Source of the DNA: Catenovulum agarivorans YM01
GTDB taxonomy: Bacteria > Pseudomonadota > Gammaproteobacteria > Enterobacterales > Alteromonadaceae
Assembly (NCBI RefSeq): GCF_000281085.1
Contig: NZ_JH767533.1
Span: 112,410 to 148,744 of the forward strand
Reading direction: 5' to 3'
Length of the DNA stretch: 36,335 nt
Position numbers and translations under genes: made by a program
The notes under the pieces: generated by a model
The model's input: only the letters and a program-made list of their open reading frames with translations
Told to the model about the DNA's origin: nothing
The model's database searches: none
Shown here: positions 36,130-36,335 of the stretch, one piece after another
How the letters are laid out: each line of letters begins with the position of its first letter
Numbering within the stretch: position 1 is the first letter of the stretch

Positions 36130-36335
36130 TATTTGACCTGTTTGTAACTTATTTAGCAACGGAATAAAACAATACTAGCTCAAATTAGTCAGCAAAAAAC
36201 ATATTTTATGCCAGCGTTGATTATGCTTAGGATTAATTAAATAGATTTTAATAAAGCTTTTATCGGTATTTTCCCTAATATAAGTACTAAAAATAGCCGT
36301 TTCGTACGTTATTTAGCCGAACAGTCAAAAAACTT
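36130..36335. other. AT-rich region upstream of yrdA, cut by the window edge
   Basis: No coding frame, tRNA or clear hairpin is visible. The stretch is strongly AT-rich, with A-runs at the far right. In E. coli an rRNA operon (rrnD) lies next to yrdA, so the right edge could be the upstream region of an rRNA operon starting beyond the window. I see no rRNA sequence and no complete rRNA promoter, so this stays a guess from gene order. Confidence 0.3.

Overview
The window looks like chromosome of a marine gammaproteobacterium of the order Alteromonadales (Alteromonadaceae-like; Catenovulum or a similar polysaccharide degrader is a guess). The evidence is the low GC content, the ubiE-ubiJ-ubiB cluster, the yigZ-trkH and trkA-rsmB-fmt-def-dprA-smg-yrdD-tsaC-hemF-aroE-yrdA gene orders, a GlyGly-CTERM protein, and a secreted F5/8-type carbohydrate-binding protein at the left edge. 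No tRNA, rRNA, CRISPR array or intact transposase is present.

Left part (1-10.6 kb): a truncated secreted carbohydrate-binding protein with a possible uronate-type operator; an orphan periplasmic binding protein; a small hypothetical gene; dsbD; a DUF3087 membrane protein; a cyclophilin with a GlyGly-CTERM tail; the ubiquinone genes ubiE-ubiJ-ubiB; a second orphan binding protein; yjaG; and a small cytochrome c.

Middle (10.6-18.4 kb): a leftward group of a long Gln-rich coiled-coil gene, a DUF2489 gene and yihI. Behind yihI lies a 663-base stretch without protein genes. It encodes on the minus strand what is very probably a CsrB/CsrC-type CsrA-sequestering RNA: 15 GGA motifs, several in hairpin loops, its own terminator, and an 18-bp UvrY/GacA-like box upstream. 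Then come cytochrome c4, a CHASE-PAS hybrid histidine kinase and dgkA. A 266-bp MITE-like element follows, with 31-bp terminal inverted repeats and TA at both ends.

Right part (18.4-36.3 kb): yigZ-trkH runs into the leftward def-fmt-rsmB-trkA unit. Divergent from def is a LysM-dprA-smg-yrdD-tsaC-hemF unit covering translation quality, DNA uptake and haem synthesis. Between hemF and aroE, which are normally close, sit a truncated haemoglobin and an overlapping pair: an NMT1/NrtA-like binding protein and a dual-receiver hybrid kinase. That pair looks like a two-gene sensory module. The window closes with aroE, a strong bidirectional terminator and yrdA.

The most notable items are the CsrB-like RNA with its activator box, the MITE-like element, and the binding-protein/hybrid-kinase module.
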